DNA from: Saturnia japonica
Taxonomy: Eukaryota; Arthropoda; Insecta; Lepidoptera; Saturniidae
Direction of reading: 5' to 3'
NCBI GenBank assembly: GCA_033032175.1
Contig: CM065320.1
Coordinates: 6,510,001-6,574,000 of the forward strand
DNA: 64,000 nt
Each line of letters starts with the position of its first letter. Position 1 is the first letter of the stretch. The notes beneath the pieces were generated by a model that had not been told where the DNA came from, searched no databases, and worked only from the letters and a program-made list of their open reading frames with translations. A program made the position numbers and the translations under genes. Shown in pieces: positions 8,231-18,620 of this stretch.

Positions 8231-8379
8231 CTGTTAGCGGACTTTCTGTCAGTTTTTTAATATATATTATTATGGCAAATATGTATAATGTATGTTCGGA
8301 AAAATGAAGATAATATTGAACTTGTAGATAATACGCACAATATACTTACTAAAAATAAATATAAAATTGTCATTCCGTC

Positions 8380-9045
8380 TTTTAGACTTTAGTAAAACAA
8401 ACAAAAGTTTTTTAGGTAATTGTGTTAGGTTCTTTAATAAACTTCCTAAGCACATTACCGATTTGCCGGATAATTAGTTCAAGAATCATGTCAAGCTGGT
8501 TTTATTGTCGAAAGGGTATGAACTGCCTCGTTAGGCTAGTGGTCGTAAGCGCGACTGCTATGAACGAGGTCCTGGGTTCGAATCCCAGGTCGAGCAAAGT
8601 GTTATTGGGTTATTCCTATGAAATTTTCAGTAGAAGCTCGGAGTTTGGTTTCGTGCACGATTAACGGCAATAGGCTCGCCCCCTATTACATGAGACCTAA
8701 AAACGTACTCGGCGAACTGTGGGTGTACATTAGAACAACTCTGCATAACCCTTCGGGGAATACAGACGTGATGATATGTTATTATAGGGCGGCTGATTAC
8801 GTGAATGATGGTGATGTCTGGATGTGATTTCCTCTCTGTACGTCTATTGAAAATGATAATAACTGTATATAATTAAATACTGTAAATCCAATAAAAAAAA
8901 GATAATAAGATGTTGATAAAGTTTCTTGTCGGTTCTTTTCGATGGCTGGGATGTTTTCCGAACCGGTGGTAGTGTTTTGACGTTCATAAGTGCCTTCTTA
9001 GGGCCTAAATTGAATAAAAAATATTTTGATTTTATTTGAATGTGC
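8380..9045 (+). mobile_element. Dispersed repeat (LINE-tail-like) carrying a nested SINE
   Basis: The outer parts, 8380-8520 and ~8784-9045, match 57043-57460 in order, sharing words such as AGCACATTAC, TTTTCCGAACCGGT and AGTGTTTTGA. The 57 kb copy lacks the central tRNA-headed block, so a SINE has inserted here. The right end (TTGAATAAA then TTTTGATTTTATTTGA) looks like a LINE or SINE 3' tail. No coding frame is recognised in it. Confidence 0.65.
8521..8783 (+). mobile_element. tRNA-derived SINE (family S1)
   Basis: The head resembles a tRNA: an A-box-like TAGGCTAGTGG at 8532-8542 and a B box GGTTCGAATCCC at 8575-8586. A conserved body follows (GAAGCTCGGAGTTTGG, CCCCCTATTACATGAGAC, GTACTCGGCGAACTGTGGG). 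A second copy lies at 43455-43650 and a fragment at 37085-37135. Such SINEs are transcribed by RNA polymerase III and mobilised by a LINE. Its exact ends and target duplication are unclear. Confidence 0.8.
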
Positions 9046-9182
9046 TAAGTTAATATATATTTTTTAAATGGGTGAGATTGGGGTCGAATGCTTAAACCTA
9101 TAAATAATTTATAAAATACATATTTGTAAAGATTTAGAACGAGACGTCGCGTCTATAAAATTTAAGTTAGTTTAATATATTA

Positions 9183-10441
9183 AGCCCTTATTTATGAAAT
9201 TAGCGTTTTATATGGAAAAAATAAACCGAAAAAAAATAATTAATTCTACATTTAATCAATCGAACTTATTTACTACAAAAGTACTCTGTGTTATTTACCA
9301 CTTTCGCCATTTTATATGTACCTACTTCATTGATTCCATTGCTGAAAAAATTGTGGGAACGAGAATCAATAAAATCTTTGACAGCCTCATCGGAATTGAA
9401 TTTTTTTCCTTACAAGAAATTGTCCAAATTCCGAAAAATGTGATAATCTGTTGGAGCAAGGTCTGGGGAGTATGGTGGGTGTTGGAGACATTCCAACTGC
9501 AGTTCCTCTAATTTAGCGACCGTCTGTCGTGAAGTATGGGAGCTAGCGTAGTCCTGAAGCATCAGTGAGCTAGAGAGATTGACCAGTCTCGGTTCTTTAA
9601 CAACTAGCTTTCCATCATGGTTTGCAGTTGTTGACAATACAGATCTGCCGATATCGTCTGGCCAGATCTTAGGAAGCTTGAGTCTATGACACCAGCACTG
9701 GTCCACCTAACACTCAATAGTACCTTTTTCTGGGTCAACTTTCGTTTGGGACAGGATTTGGCCGGTTCTCCTGGGTTCAACCATTGTGGTGAGCGTTTCC
9801 AATTGTCGTAAAGGATTAATTTTTCGTCAAATGTAACAATACGATTCAATATTCCCTCGGTATTGTGATGGTTGTAATTTAAATCAGCACTCAATGCGTG
9901 TTTGTTGGCGTGCTTCAGTCATTTCGTGTGGTACCCATTTCTCGAGCTTTTTCACTTTTCTTGTTTGTTTCAAGTGAATTAATTATTTTTTATCACTCAC
10001 ACCGAAGCCTGCCGTTAACTCTGATGTACTTTGCGAATGATCCGCTTCAACAATCACCTTTAATTCTTCATTAAACTTTCACCTTCTCCGGCTTACCATG
10101 GGGGTTGTTTCGTTGGTCAAAATTTCCAGAACGAAAACGTTGGAACCGAAAACGAATCGTGCTTTCTTTTACAGTAGCTTCCCCATACCAATCATTAATT
10201 CTTCGAGCCTTTTCTTCAGAGCTGATGCCACGGTGGAACTTATATTCGTAAATAACGCGATATTTCAAGTTTTTCATTTTGTCAAAAGTACGATCTCATA
10301 AATAAATCAAAACGAATGAATTTATAAATTCGAAACACTAATACACAACCCTAAATTCGAAATGGAATTCCTAACCAAACGCCAGATATTTGAGATCAAA
10401 GTGGCTAGTTCAACAAAACGCCAATTTCATATGTAAGGACC
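9183..10441 (-). mobile_element. Mariner transposon, decayed copy 1
   Basis: The terminal inverted repeats are AGCCCTTATTTATGAAAT at the left and the reverse complement of a GGTCCTTACATATGAAAT-type end at the right. Both are flanked by TA (9181-9182 and 10442-10443), the mariner target site. The total of 1259 bp is normal for the family. The left repeat has drifted from the right. The transposase inside is broken. Confidence 0.9.
9265..10277 (-). pseudogene. Mariner transposase pseudogene (copy 1)
   Basis: On the minus strand the start MKNLKYRVIYEYKFHRG is followed by a helix-turn-helix region with RINDWYGEATVKES and RFQRFRSGNFD. The next recognisable block, EGILNRIVTFDEK, holds the first catalytic Asp but has lost the usual Trp. 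The second Asp region has decayed to LQDYASSHT, while the third, HPPYSPDLAPTDYH, is intact. The blocks sit in different frames and are separated by stops, so the gene cannot make transposase. It is the most degraded of the three mariners of this type here. Confidence 0.88.
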
Positions 10442-10443
10442 TA

Positions 10444-10673
10444 ATATATATAGTTAGGTGACATCCTCTTGCGTGACAAGCTCTTCAGTAGGGCAGTCAC
10501 CAAGGTATAAAGAAAGAAGATGGTTATGCGCAGAAGCGGCGGGAGAAGACAAAACAGACATGGTGTGGTCATTGAACGATTGTGTCGTAGAAAGAGCTTG
10601 TCATGTTCCTACTTTAATATTTTTATTTGCATTATACTTTGTTTTGATTATTTATTTTTACCTAAATATATAA
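10444..10673 (+). other. Unassigned block with inverted repeat next to the mariner
   Basis: Immediately beyond the mariner target TA lies a GC-richer block. TGACAAGCTCTT (10474-10485) and AAGAGCTTGTCA (10592-10603) are perfect reverse complements about 106 bp apart. A 71-codon frame spans 10458-10673 (includes RRWLCAEAAGEDKTDMV) but ends in a hydrophobic AT-rich tail, so it is probably not a real protein. It looks like part of an unidentified dispersed element. Confidence 0.35.
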
Positions 10674-10759
10674 ATATAATCTAATAATCTTTATCTAATC
10701 TGATCTAATCTAATACATACCTACTATTAATCTAATACTATAATATGAGCAATTCTTGT

Positions 10760-11378
10760 GTATCCATATTAATAAATCTGTAGTTTTGTCTGTACATGTA
10801 ATGTTTTCCAAATTTCCCGATAGGCATGCTGTATGAAGGAAACTGATCAGGAATATGCCATAAATTTTTTTGTCTGTGTGTTTGTATGTCCGGATTTAAC
10901 TCAAAAACTGCTTGAACGGTTCTTATGGAATTTTGTAGGCGGGATACGTATATCATTGGTCAATTAATAGGGTATAAGAATTTTCAATATAACTTTTCCG
11001 TACCGAAAACCGTACGTTTACCGAAACCGTAAAAAAATTATATTCGTTAATTGTTGACCGTTTTTGATGAAGTTTTGTACACGTCCACATTACATAATTG
11101 ATGTATAAAAATGTCAATATTACTTTTATAAACCGTAAAAGAAGGAATTATTGTTATGCTATAAGAATCGTTAATAAATACTACATCAGAGATCGTAGAA
11201 CAGAATAATCATTTGTAAGATTTTGATGAAAATTTTAAATAGGAAATACATATAATTCCTTAATTGATACGTTTTATGGAATTGTCATTATGAAGAGTAA
11301 AAACAAAAGTACGGAATATAAATAACTACTGCATAGTAAAAAACTCGTGCGACGCGTTCGGGCACATTGCTAATAATA
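10760..11378 (+). repeat. Dispersed repeat family A, copy 1
   Basis: It begins AATAAATCTGTAGTTTTGTC and contains TTTCCCGATAGGC, TGATCAGGAATATGCC, a TGTCTGTGTGTTTGTATGTC stretch and repeated GATTTTGATGAAATTTTGTA-like words. It ends near GCGTTCGGGCACATTGCTA, a decayed form of the GAGCCGCGGGCACNNCGCTAGT end. Related copies are at 21590, 42520, 49670, 51155 and 55200. No protein is encoded. It is probably a non-autonomous element common in Lepidoptera. Confidence 0.65.
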
Positions 11379-12635
11379 ATAGGTATATTATGTAATTGGT
11401 TTCTCGGAAGCGACTCCCAATGATTTGATTGAAACGTTGTTATTAGATAATGTTATACATTGCAAGTTTACCTAGATAGGTGTTTTTTATTAAGACACCG
11501 AGTGCAAGCTCGCTCGCCCACATATTTATTATTATATTAGTAAATTTTTTTCTTATAGGCTTAAATAATAATTATCTAGGTAAAAATTTGCCAATGTAAA
11601 TAAAAAGTGATCCCTTTTCTTCGATTTCAATTTGCTAAAAGGTTTTATAATTTACCATAATGGAATGGATTGTTTATATGTGGAATGGTAAATGGTCTGA
11701 ATCAATCGCGTTGAGTGCTTTTCAACAGAGCTTTATTGCCTGTGTAGTGACGTTGAATGGATGAGCCAGCGTCGAGGACTTCTTCTGAAGTTTTGACACC
11801 CTTTACCCTTTGATTTCAAATAGATGTTAATTCAGGAATGTACTACTATCTATTGTATGTCAATTTATAATATAATATAATTATTTTATATTTATTATTT
11901 CAGCTAACCTCTAGATTCAAGTCTAGAGCTACTAGTTAGGTTTGAAAAATTCTTGTTGCACTTTATAACCTGTTCATTTACAAAGGTTAAGTTATCTATG
12001 TTATGGCTAAGAAGCGGAGTAGTAACCACGAATGTCAAGCAATTAACACGGATGAAACCGTGAGGCACAGCTATATAAATAAAAGCTACTTATATATAAA
12101 CAAGTATAAAAATAAAAGCTCACTTCCGTTGAAAGCTTACGTAAGTAGCTATCTATATTCACTATAGTTATTAAGGTCACTAATAAAATGATTAATGTTA
12201 AATTATTATATTACATCCATTGTCATCTAAATCACAATAATTCTAACGGAACAGCACTTGCCATAGAACATGAACTGATATAAATAACTTCAATTGTTTG
12301 CTGCCTTATTGTTAACTTTAATTACATTTTGAATTAATTTTATAATTAAAACGGAAGCTAGCGCGCGGCGCGTGAAGTTTAAGTGGCTAGAAACGGATCG
12401 ACCCCGGGTGGGGTACGAGTGCGCGGGGCGCGGGGGCAACAGGGCTTTTAGATGCAATCTCTGAGTGGATTAATTAATTCTGAGGTGCCGGTTATCTCTG
12501 TTATCATTTAATAATATTAGCTACGCATTTCGCTTAACCTAGAAGAAATGATCTTTTTTTCAAAGAATGAGTTAGCAAAGCTACATTATCTATATAATTA
12601 AAAATAAAATGCTGTTCGTTAGTTAGCGCATAACT
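11379..12635. other. AT-rich, no gene; small GC patch
   Basis: Nothing coding is visible. CTCTAGA and TCTAGAG form a short hairpin at 11909-11928. A fragment of repeat family B in reverse (AAACCGTGAGGCACAGCTA) lies near 12054-12072. A GC-rich patch with CGCG words lies at 12352-12450. Confidence 0.4.
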
Positions 12636-12639
12636 TGAG

Positions 12640-13490
12640 ATTGGTAAGTGTAGTATAATCCAAACATAACGACGACCACCGAGAGATCGAAATCTACCGG
12701 CGGTCGCCGCTGTCGTGCAAACCTGCATAAATATATCTCTCTACGTTACGCATGAAGAACCGGTCGTAAGAAGGAGGGAGCACATTGGTTGAGAGGTTGT
12801 CCCACACTTTGACGGACATTGAGAACTTTTTAATTCGTGTCGAAATGATGGTAACAGTAAAACTGTGACTCTGAGGCCCAGCGCGTGTGGTTCTGTTGTG
12901 GAAAGGCAAGGAGGAAATTAGATTGAACAGCTATTTAGAACACTCATCATGATACAGATGGTAGAACACGCTCAGTGAGGAAATGTGAGCTGTGAGCTGA
13001 AGCGGCTCGATGTATTTTGTAACGTCTGAATCATTAACAATGCGGACAGCCCGACTCTGTCCAGAGCATTGACGAGCTATTTTGCGGATCTATCCCAGAG
13101 TTCATGCGAACGGTATTCCATACATGGTCGAGCTTGTGTCTTGTAATGAAGATGCAGTTGACGGAGCGTGGAAAACTGTGCACCCTGTTCAGGATTCCGA
13201 GTCTCCGAGAAGTATGGAAGATGCCACTCTTGATGTAATCCCTGGAATTGAGATCACTGCGACTATTAAGCAATTACTTACTTAGGATGTTAATACTGTT
13301 ACGTATTCCTAGCGAGATGTTCTGAAGAGTGGGGAGGGTGGTAAAACGGGAACTTTTTTGAGGAAAACCCGTGCACACCTGAGTTTCCTTGGCATTGAAC
13401 TCAGCCGAATTACTTGCTCCGCATGTAGATACGCGGTGTAAGGATTGTTAACTTTAATGACAAGTTCCTCCCGTTTCTTTTCTGTTTGTA
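12640..13490 (-). mobile_element. CR1-like LINE 3' region, decayed (copy D1)
   Basis: Read on the minus strand, it corresponds to the C-terminal part of a LINE reverse transcriptase; the frame at 13034-13273 contains NSRSDLNSRDYI and RRLGILNRV. At the nucleotide level it parallels 38515-39640 along most of its length. Stops and shifts break the frame. The 5' part (endonuclease and catalytic RT) is missing, as usual for 5'-truncated LINEs. Confidence 0.75.
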
Positions 13491-14257
13491 ATAGTCTGAA
13501 TTAGGTTTTTATGGGGAGAAAAATTGGAAAAGTTTCCCGAAACAATTCTCAAAGTCGGGAAAACTGAGAGTCCTTTTGTTTATCGGATTTTTGTATGAAT
13601 TTAAAACCATAATAATCACGATTCAAAGAATGGGCGTAATTCTCTTTTGTTTTATTTTTTTCTTTAGGTCACAGATTAATTTTAAGGCAAAAAATTTGTC
13701 GGGTCGGCTAGTTTTACATAAAAATCTTGTGTGAGTCTATTAGTGATTCTGTAGGTTCTGAAAGACTTGTCTGATTGAGCTCATATTTACATAATATATT
13801 TGTTTTATCGAGACTCGCTGGTGTACATATATGTTAGGATACGATAGAGGACACTGTCATTAGACAATTAATTATTATCTTACAAATTTGGAATTACTCA
13901 CTCAGTTAAACTTCTAAATAAACTCATTAAATACGCACACTGGCATAGCATAGAAAACACGCAGTCACTTTTCAGCCAAATTTTCGTGGTCAATATAAAA
14001 ATGTTACATAGCTTTGCACTCTGTAATATTTGCAATGTCGTATGCTGCTGCTTGCAAATTCCTGTGCAATACTAGAACGAAACGTGAATTTAGTGGCATG
14101 TGTTTTAAGTTAAACGTGAAATACTTCATAATTACTGTAAACTTTTATATTGAAGGGGTCATCACTTTACCAAAACCTAACAACTGGACTACTTACGTAA
14201 AATTACTTGGAAAATCGTTTCAAAAATAATTAAACAGAGTATGTGTGAGGCAATCTT
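13491..14257. other. AT-rich, nothing recognised
   Basis: There is no long frame, no terminal repeats and no homology to other parts of the window that I can see. Confidence 0.4.
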
Positions 14258-14522
14258 ACCTGATATTAAGTGACGATGTAGCCCAAGATGGTAGCACGCT
14301 AAGCTTAGTGGAAGGCTGGCTCTCAAGTACAGCTGCCGCAGCACAGCTATTGGTGTTTGGGGACAGATTTTCAATTTGAGGGTGGTAGCTAGCTAGGCGG
14401 GTATTCGAAAAAGCCGTACCACCATGCTAAGGTTACATCACGATGTTTTCCTTCACCGAAAGCTTAGGCTCATTGCAGGGATTCGAACTTACGCTACCAT
14501 ACCAACTGACTCATCATTGCTT
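14258..14522 (-). mobile_element. tRNA-derived SINE (family S2), copy a
   Basis: On the minus strand a B-box-like GTTCGAATCCC follows an A-box-like TGAGTCAGTTGG. A body follows with GAAGGAAAACATCGTGATG, GCTAGCTACCACCCTCA and GAGAGCCAGCCTTCCACT, ending ACATCGTCACTTAATATCAG. Other copies are at 20905 (+), 24305 (-) and 50765 (+). Confidence 0.8.
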
Positions 14523-14584
14523 CAAAACTTTGATTCTTAGAAATTGTATAAAACGTGAACAAACATAAATAGTTATGGGTACAC

Positions 14585-14790
14585 ATATTCACACACGGGC
14601 ATTTAATTCTAAACTAAGCAAACCTTGTACATATTATAGTAACTAAACAGCTGATATTCATGAATAATATATACATATTTAACACCCAAACACACAACTG
14701 ACAATTATGCTCATCACACAAAAATCAGTCAAGGGCGAGAATCAAACCCACGACCTCTCGGGTCAATAGCGCCACTGCCTGTATATTATG
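14585..14790 (-). mobile_element. tRNA-derived SINE (family S3), copy a
   Basis: The plus strand shows GAATCAAACCCACGACCTCTC and then GCGCCACTGCC, the reverse complement of a tRNA-like head. It is preceded by a body (AAACTAAGCAAACCTTGTA, TATTTAACACCCAAACA) that also occurs at 41575-41800. Confidence 0.7.
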
Positions 14791-16355
14791 GTACACGTGT
14801 TCTAATCAAACAGGTACTTACAAATCCCATAATTGAAATATCGAAGCCTTATGTACATCAATATGTTGTTAAATGTTTCATGAGGTGCCTGGGCATCACC
14901 TGGTGTGACGAAAATAACAAATTCAGAACGCTTTTCAAAACAACACTCAGCTTGCGCTACATTATGCATGAAGCACTCCATTTGCTGATCCGCTCAGGAG
15001 TCCCGCTCGCGGCTCGTTAAGCGCTTACATTAGCTACAAACACTTATTGATTTTGAGAGATTGATGTAATTTGTTACAAAAGAATGAAAAGTACCTATCT
15101 ACTTGAAGATACTTTTGTAATGTAATATTAGATCAAGTTTTTTCTATTATCTTCCGAATTGGTATCCATATTATTGTTGCCATGTGGAATTTCAAGCATT
15201 TAAATCTGTAGGTATACCTGTTGTTTATTTTTCTTTTACATAATCAAGGAATAAAATCATTAAAAAAATGTTATCCTTTCTAAAGCTAATGTGAACTGTG
15301 TTTAGTTTTAAATATTAGTACATTTTATTTCCATCTTTAGATCACAAGTACCCACCAAGAGTTCGTAATCGCGGTCTCAAAGACGGATTTGGACTTAGAA
15401 ATGCAACATTCATGTTATACAGAGAAACGGCCTGAGTGTATGTAATGGATAGTAAACACTATAATTGAATATGATTAAAAAATTCAGTTCATCAGAAGAG
15501 CTCTAAATTAATTGAAATATCGAATAGAGAATACTACGAGATAAACAAAACAATATTAATTTGTATACACAAGATAGGATATCCCTTCCTTTGCACTGAA
15601 ACAAAAAAAATAAAATTATCCGACACCTCCACTACTATCGTAGCAAAGTGTGGGATACATTAGTCGAGTGGAAAAGTTAAAAAGCTTAAATGTATCTTCG
15701 GCGAGGCTAAAAGTGTCTGACAAAAGTTCGACTTCCATTTTAAAAAGCTCCATTACAAAACATCGAGATTCGCTTCCGCTATGTCGCCGCGAGCGCGAAC
15801 TGACGGGAGCTTGAGTAGACAGAATTAAACTCGATAACTTTTCAATTTATTTTGCATGAGAAATTGGTAATAATTATAAATATTTTTTTTCTACTACTTT
15901 AACGCCGGTATCGGACACAATGTGCGAGCAAAGCGTTTACACTATGATGACCTGATTAGTTGGGTGGAAAAAGAAAATAGTATAGAAATTAGATACCCTA
16001 ACACAGATCTACACCAAAATGAGTATGCAGACACTATGATGAAATTTGCGGTTGTGTTTGATGTCGTTTTAACTAAGGGTATTTTTACATTTCATCAATA
16101 CATTCAGTGATGTGGTGATAATGTTTGGAAAAACAGAGTTAACGCAAGTCAATCTACTGCTTGTTGTGGTTCTGGTGGGAACCTGTCCCATTGTAATCAA
16201 AGCGCCCGACGCTCAACCCTGCGCGACACTAAACTTGAATTTGTTATGTATACTGTAGCCATATACTGTAACTAATGTTATTAGATCCATTGCTAAATAA
16301 CAAAAAAAAAAAAACAAACAATATTTGTTTCAATTAAGTACTTTTAAGTGTAGTT
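14791..16355. other. AT-rich stretch without a recognised gene
   Basis: A 62-codon open frame at 15922-16110 (includes YDDLISWVEKENSIEIRYPN) has a somewhat protein-like composition, but I do not recognise it and no flanking exon signals stand out. It could be a remnant of a transposon gene. The rest shows no structure I can name. Confidence 0.35.
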
Positions 16356-16361
16356 ACCTAT

Positions 16362-16391
16362 TTTCTATAGACTGACATCAGTCTATAGAAA
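16362..16391. repeat. Perfect 14-bp inverted repeat with a 2-bp centre
   Basis: TTTCTATAGACTGA (16362-16375) and TCAGTCTATAGAAA (16378-16391) are exact reverse complements separated by CA. A second, weaker hairpin (GATGTC/GACATC, 16405-16423) follows. No role is known. Confidence 0.85.
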
Positions 16392-17689
16392 TGAGTTAAA
16401 ATTAGATGTCTCTAATGGACATCCACTATCAAATCTATACACTCATTACAATATCAAAAACTTTATCCAGGGATAGGTATAAAACTAATAATGTATAATA
16501 TTTATAAAGGAAAAATAACAATAAGAAGAAAGCGAGAGATCAGAATTACTATCATCATAAATACAATCATCATTAAATCATAGCCACAGTTCTTAAAATA
16601 TGTAGCGATATACTTAATATTATTATTAATTAAGTCCTTTTAACTAAAAGCAAAAAAATATATAAATATATTTAAATTTATGTAGATTAGTTGTCATCCT
16701 CAAAATAAGATTAGCTTGGTAAAAAATATTTGGTCAATAATAAAATCCAAAAAATAAACAAAAAGTATCAAGATGTATTTGTCGACATAGCAGAACGCTC
16801 GAACTCGTGCGAGCACACATAGAAAAGTATGTTGAATTTGAGAAGAGTTGTAAGGCTTTGGCTCTGAGATAGTGCTTTTAGGCCCTAACCCCGGGGGTGA
16901 TGCAGTGGGTTCGTGAATCTCCTTAAAATGTTTTCAGTTCACTTATGTATTATGGGAATACATTACCCCAGCCTCCGGGTTACCCCTCTCCCACACACTT
17001 ATTTTTAAGATAAAATTGAAGTGACGTAAAGCTTTCACTTTTCTCTTGTGAGTTCTTCACATAAATTACGTTTTATTGGAAACACGAAACGTCTGTTATA
17101 TTATGTCACATCTTAATAAATAAATCCAACGTCATAAACATAAAATTCATGTTTCGTGTTCATTTTATTTTAATTCGATTTTCACTTTTAAAAACGTCGA
17201 AATGAAAATTTTATTCGTACAAATAGTAGTTATTTTATTTTATAAAATTTGACAGTATGAATTGATCATGGACTGAATAATATTCGAGAGATAGAAGTTA
17301 TCGATCTTATCTAAACATAATTTTGATAATCTAGCCACCATGTAAAAGTCGTAACGCTATCTTACAGGGGGGCTTCTCACACTTCGTTTGCCTAAACCTT
17401 GTCTCCGTTTCAGTACTCTTCAACCCCATCGGTAATCATTTCTTCAACTTAAGTGGCTAGCTCACTGTCATTTCAGCGAGCTAATCCTTTGAACTATGTC
17501 GATAACCCTAGTTCTCTGTTAGATTACATCATTTCCAATTCTATCCTTTAAAGCAACTCCGAGCATAGCTCTTTCCATAGCTCGCTAAAATACAATTAGA
17601 AAATAAACACAAATATCTGCACCTATCTGAATTAAGTGTTACTAGACGTTTAGTGAAGTTATCTTGAACGTACATAGCATTTTGCGTCC
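16392..17689. other. AT-rich, nothing recognised
   Basis: There is no frame above background and no terminal repeats. A short GC patch near 16885-16995 (CCCTAACCCCGGGGG, CCCCAGCCTCCGGGTTACCCC) is unexplained. Confidence 0.35.
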
Positions 17690-17900
17690 ACAGTTACTAA
17701 TAATCACTTAGCTTAATTGCGGCCGTTAATTACCGCCGATCTCAACGGTTCAAATTACGTACTCTAAAACGCATTAGCAGCTGACAGTTGGAGATTATCC
17801 GTCTAAGCGGCGACGGACGGACCCCCTCGCCGCCCGCGCTCTCCTGCTCCGGGACCATTCCACTAATGAAATTTAATGAGCCTTAATTGTTGACGACTTA
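17690..17900. promoter_or_regulatory. Candidate cis-regulatory island 1
   Basis: A unique, GC-richer block is dense in homeodomain-type cores (TTAATTGC, GTTAATTAC, CCTTAATTG, TTAATGAG) and has a GC-rich centre (GGCGGCGACGGACGGACC). It carries no frame and matches none of the repeat families here. Such islands in AT-rich insect DNA are often enhancers; that is inference from composition only. Confidence 0.3.
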
Positions 17901-18339
17901 ATGTAGGAACTGTAAGATAAGTGCTTACGCCCATAGTAGAGTGGCTAAAACAAAATAAGACTGCTCAGTATTAAAGTGCTTTTCCATTTACACAATTATC
18001 TCTACTTTATCCATTACTTTTAATATTACGTTTATTAAAGAATACAAAATAAAATTTTGAATGGATGAGAATATTAATTGGAAAAGATAATAGAAGTAAG
18101 TTATTTGTTGATTCTTTAATACTTATCAGGGGGCATAACATTGCCACCGCCCGCGCCAAGTCGAACGCAAGCCACTGACTGCCGTAAAATCCTTTTCTTG
18201 AAGCGACTTACGGCACTTTTGACCGCCCTGAACTTTGTTGTGTATAAAGCAAGAAGTTTGAATTTAAATATTGTCCCGAGATGATATTATTCATTATAGT
18301 GTACGATAATAAACCCCAATGGCCTGTTGCGAGTTCGTT

Positions 18340-18620
18340 GTTAACTGATTAGAGACAACCGAGTGGTGTCATCTCAGAACGTTCCAATTACGAGTAAGAG
18401 GGCGGGTCGAGGGGCAGGGTGTACCGGGGTGTGAATGATCCATTTCGAAAACTAATTTAGAGTTGGCAACTAAACAAAGAGCACTCCTCGCAGATAATAA
18501 TTAACGCTTGCGGTAAAGTTCCACTTAGTCCGTACTTATAGGCAGACCCCACTATTTCATTGGTAAAGTTAATTAAATGTTTTTCTCGTGTGTAATTAAA
18601 GTTGATTAATGCCACGTACG
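18340..18620. promoter_or_regulatory. Candidate cis-regulatory island 2
   Basis: A unique stretch holds a GC-rich patch (GGGCGGGTCGAGGGGCAGGG) followed by several TAATTA/TTAATTAA-like sites. There is no frame and no repeat homology. A regulatory role is inferred only from composition and motif density. Confidence 0.25.

Noticed and set aside
8517..8600. Possible tRNA gene
   Set aside because: It has A and B box-like sequences but no cloverleaf that closes properly, and it continues into a SINE body found elsewhere in the window.
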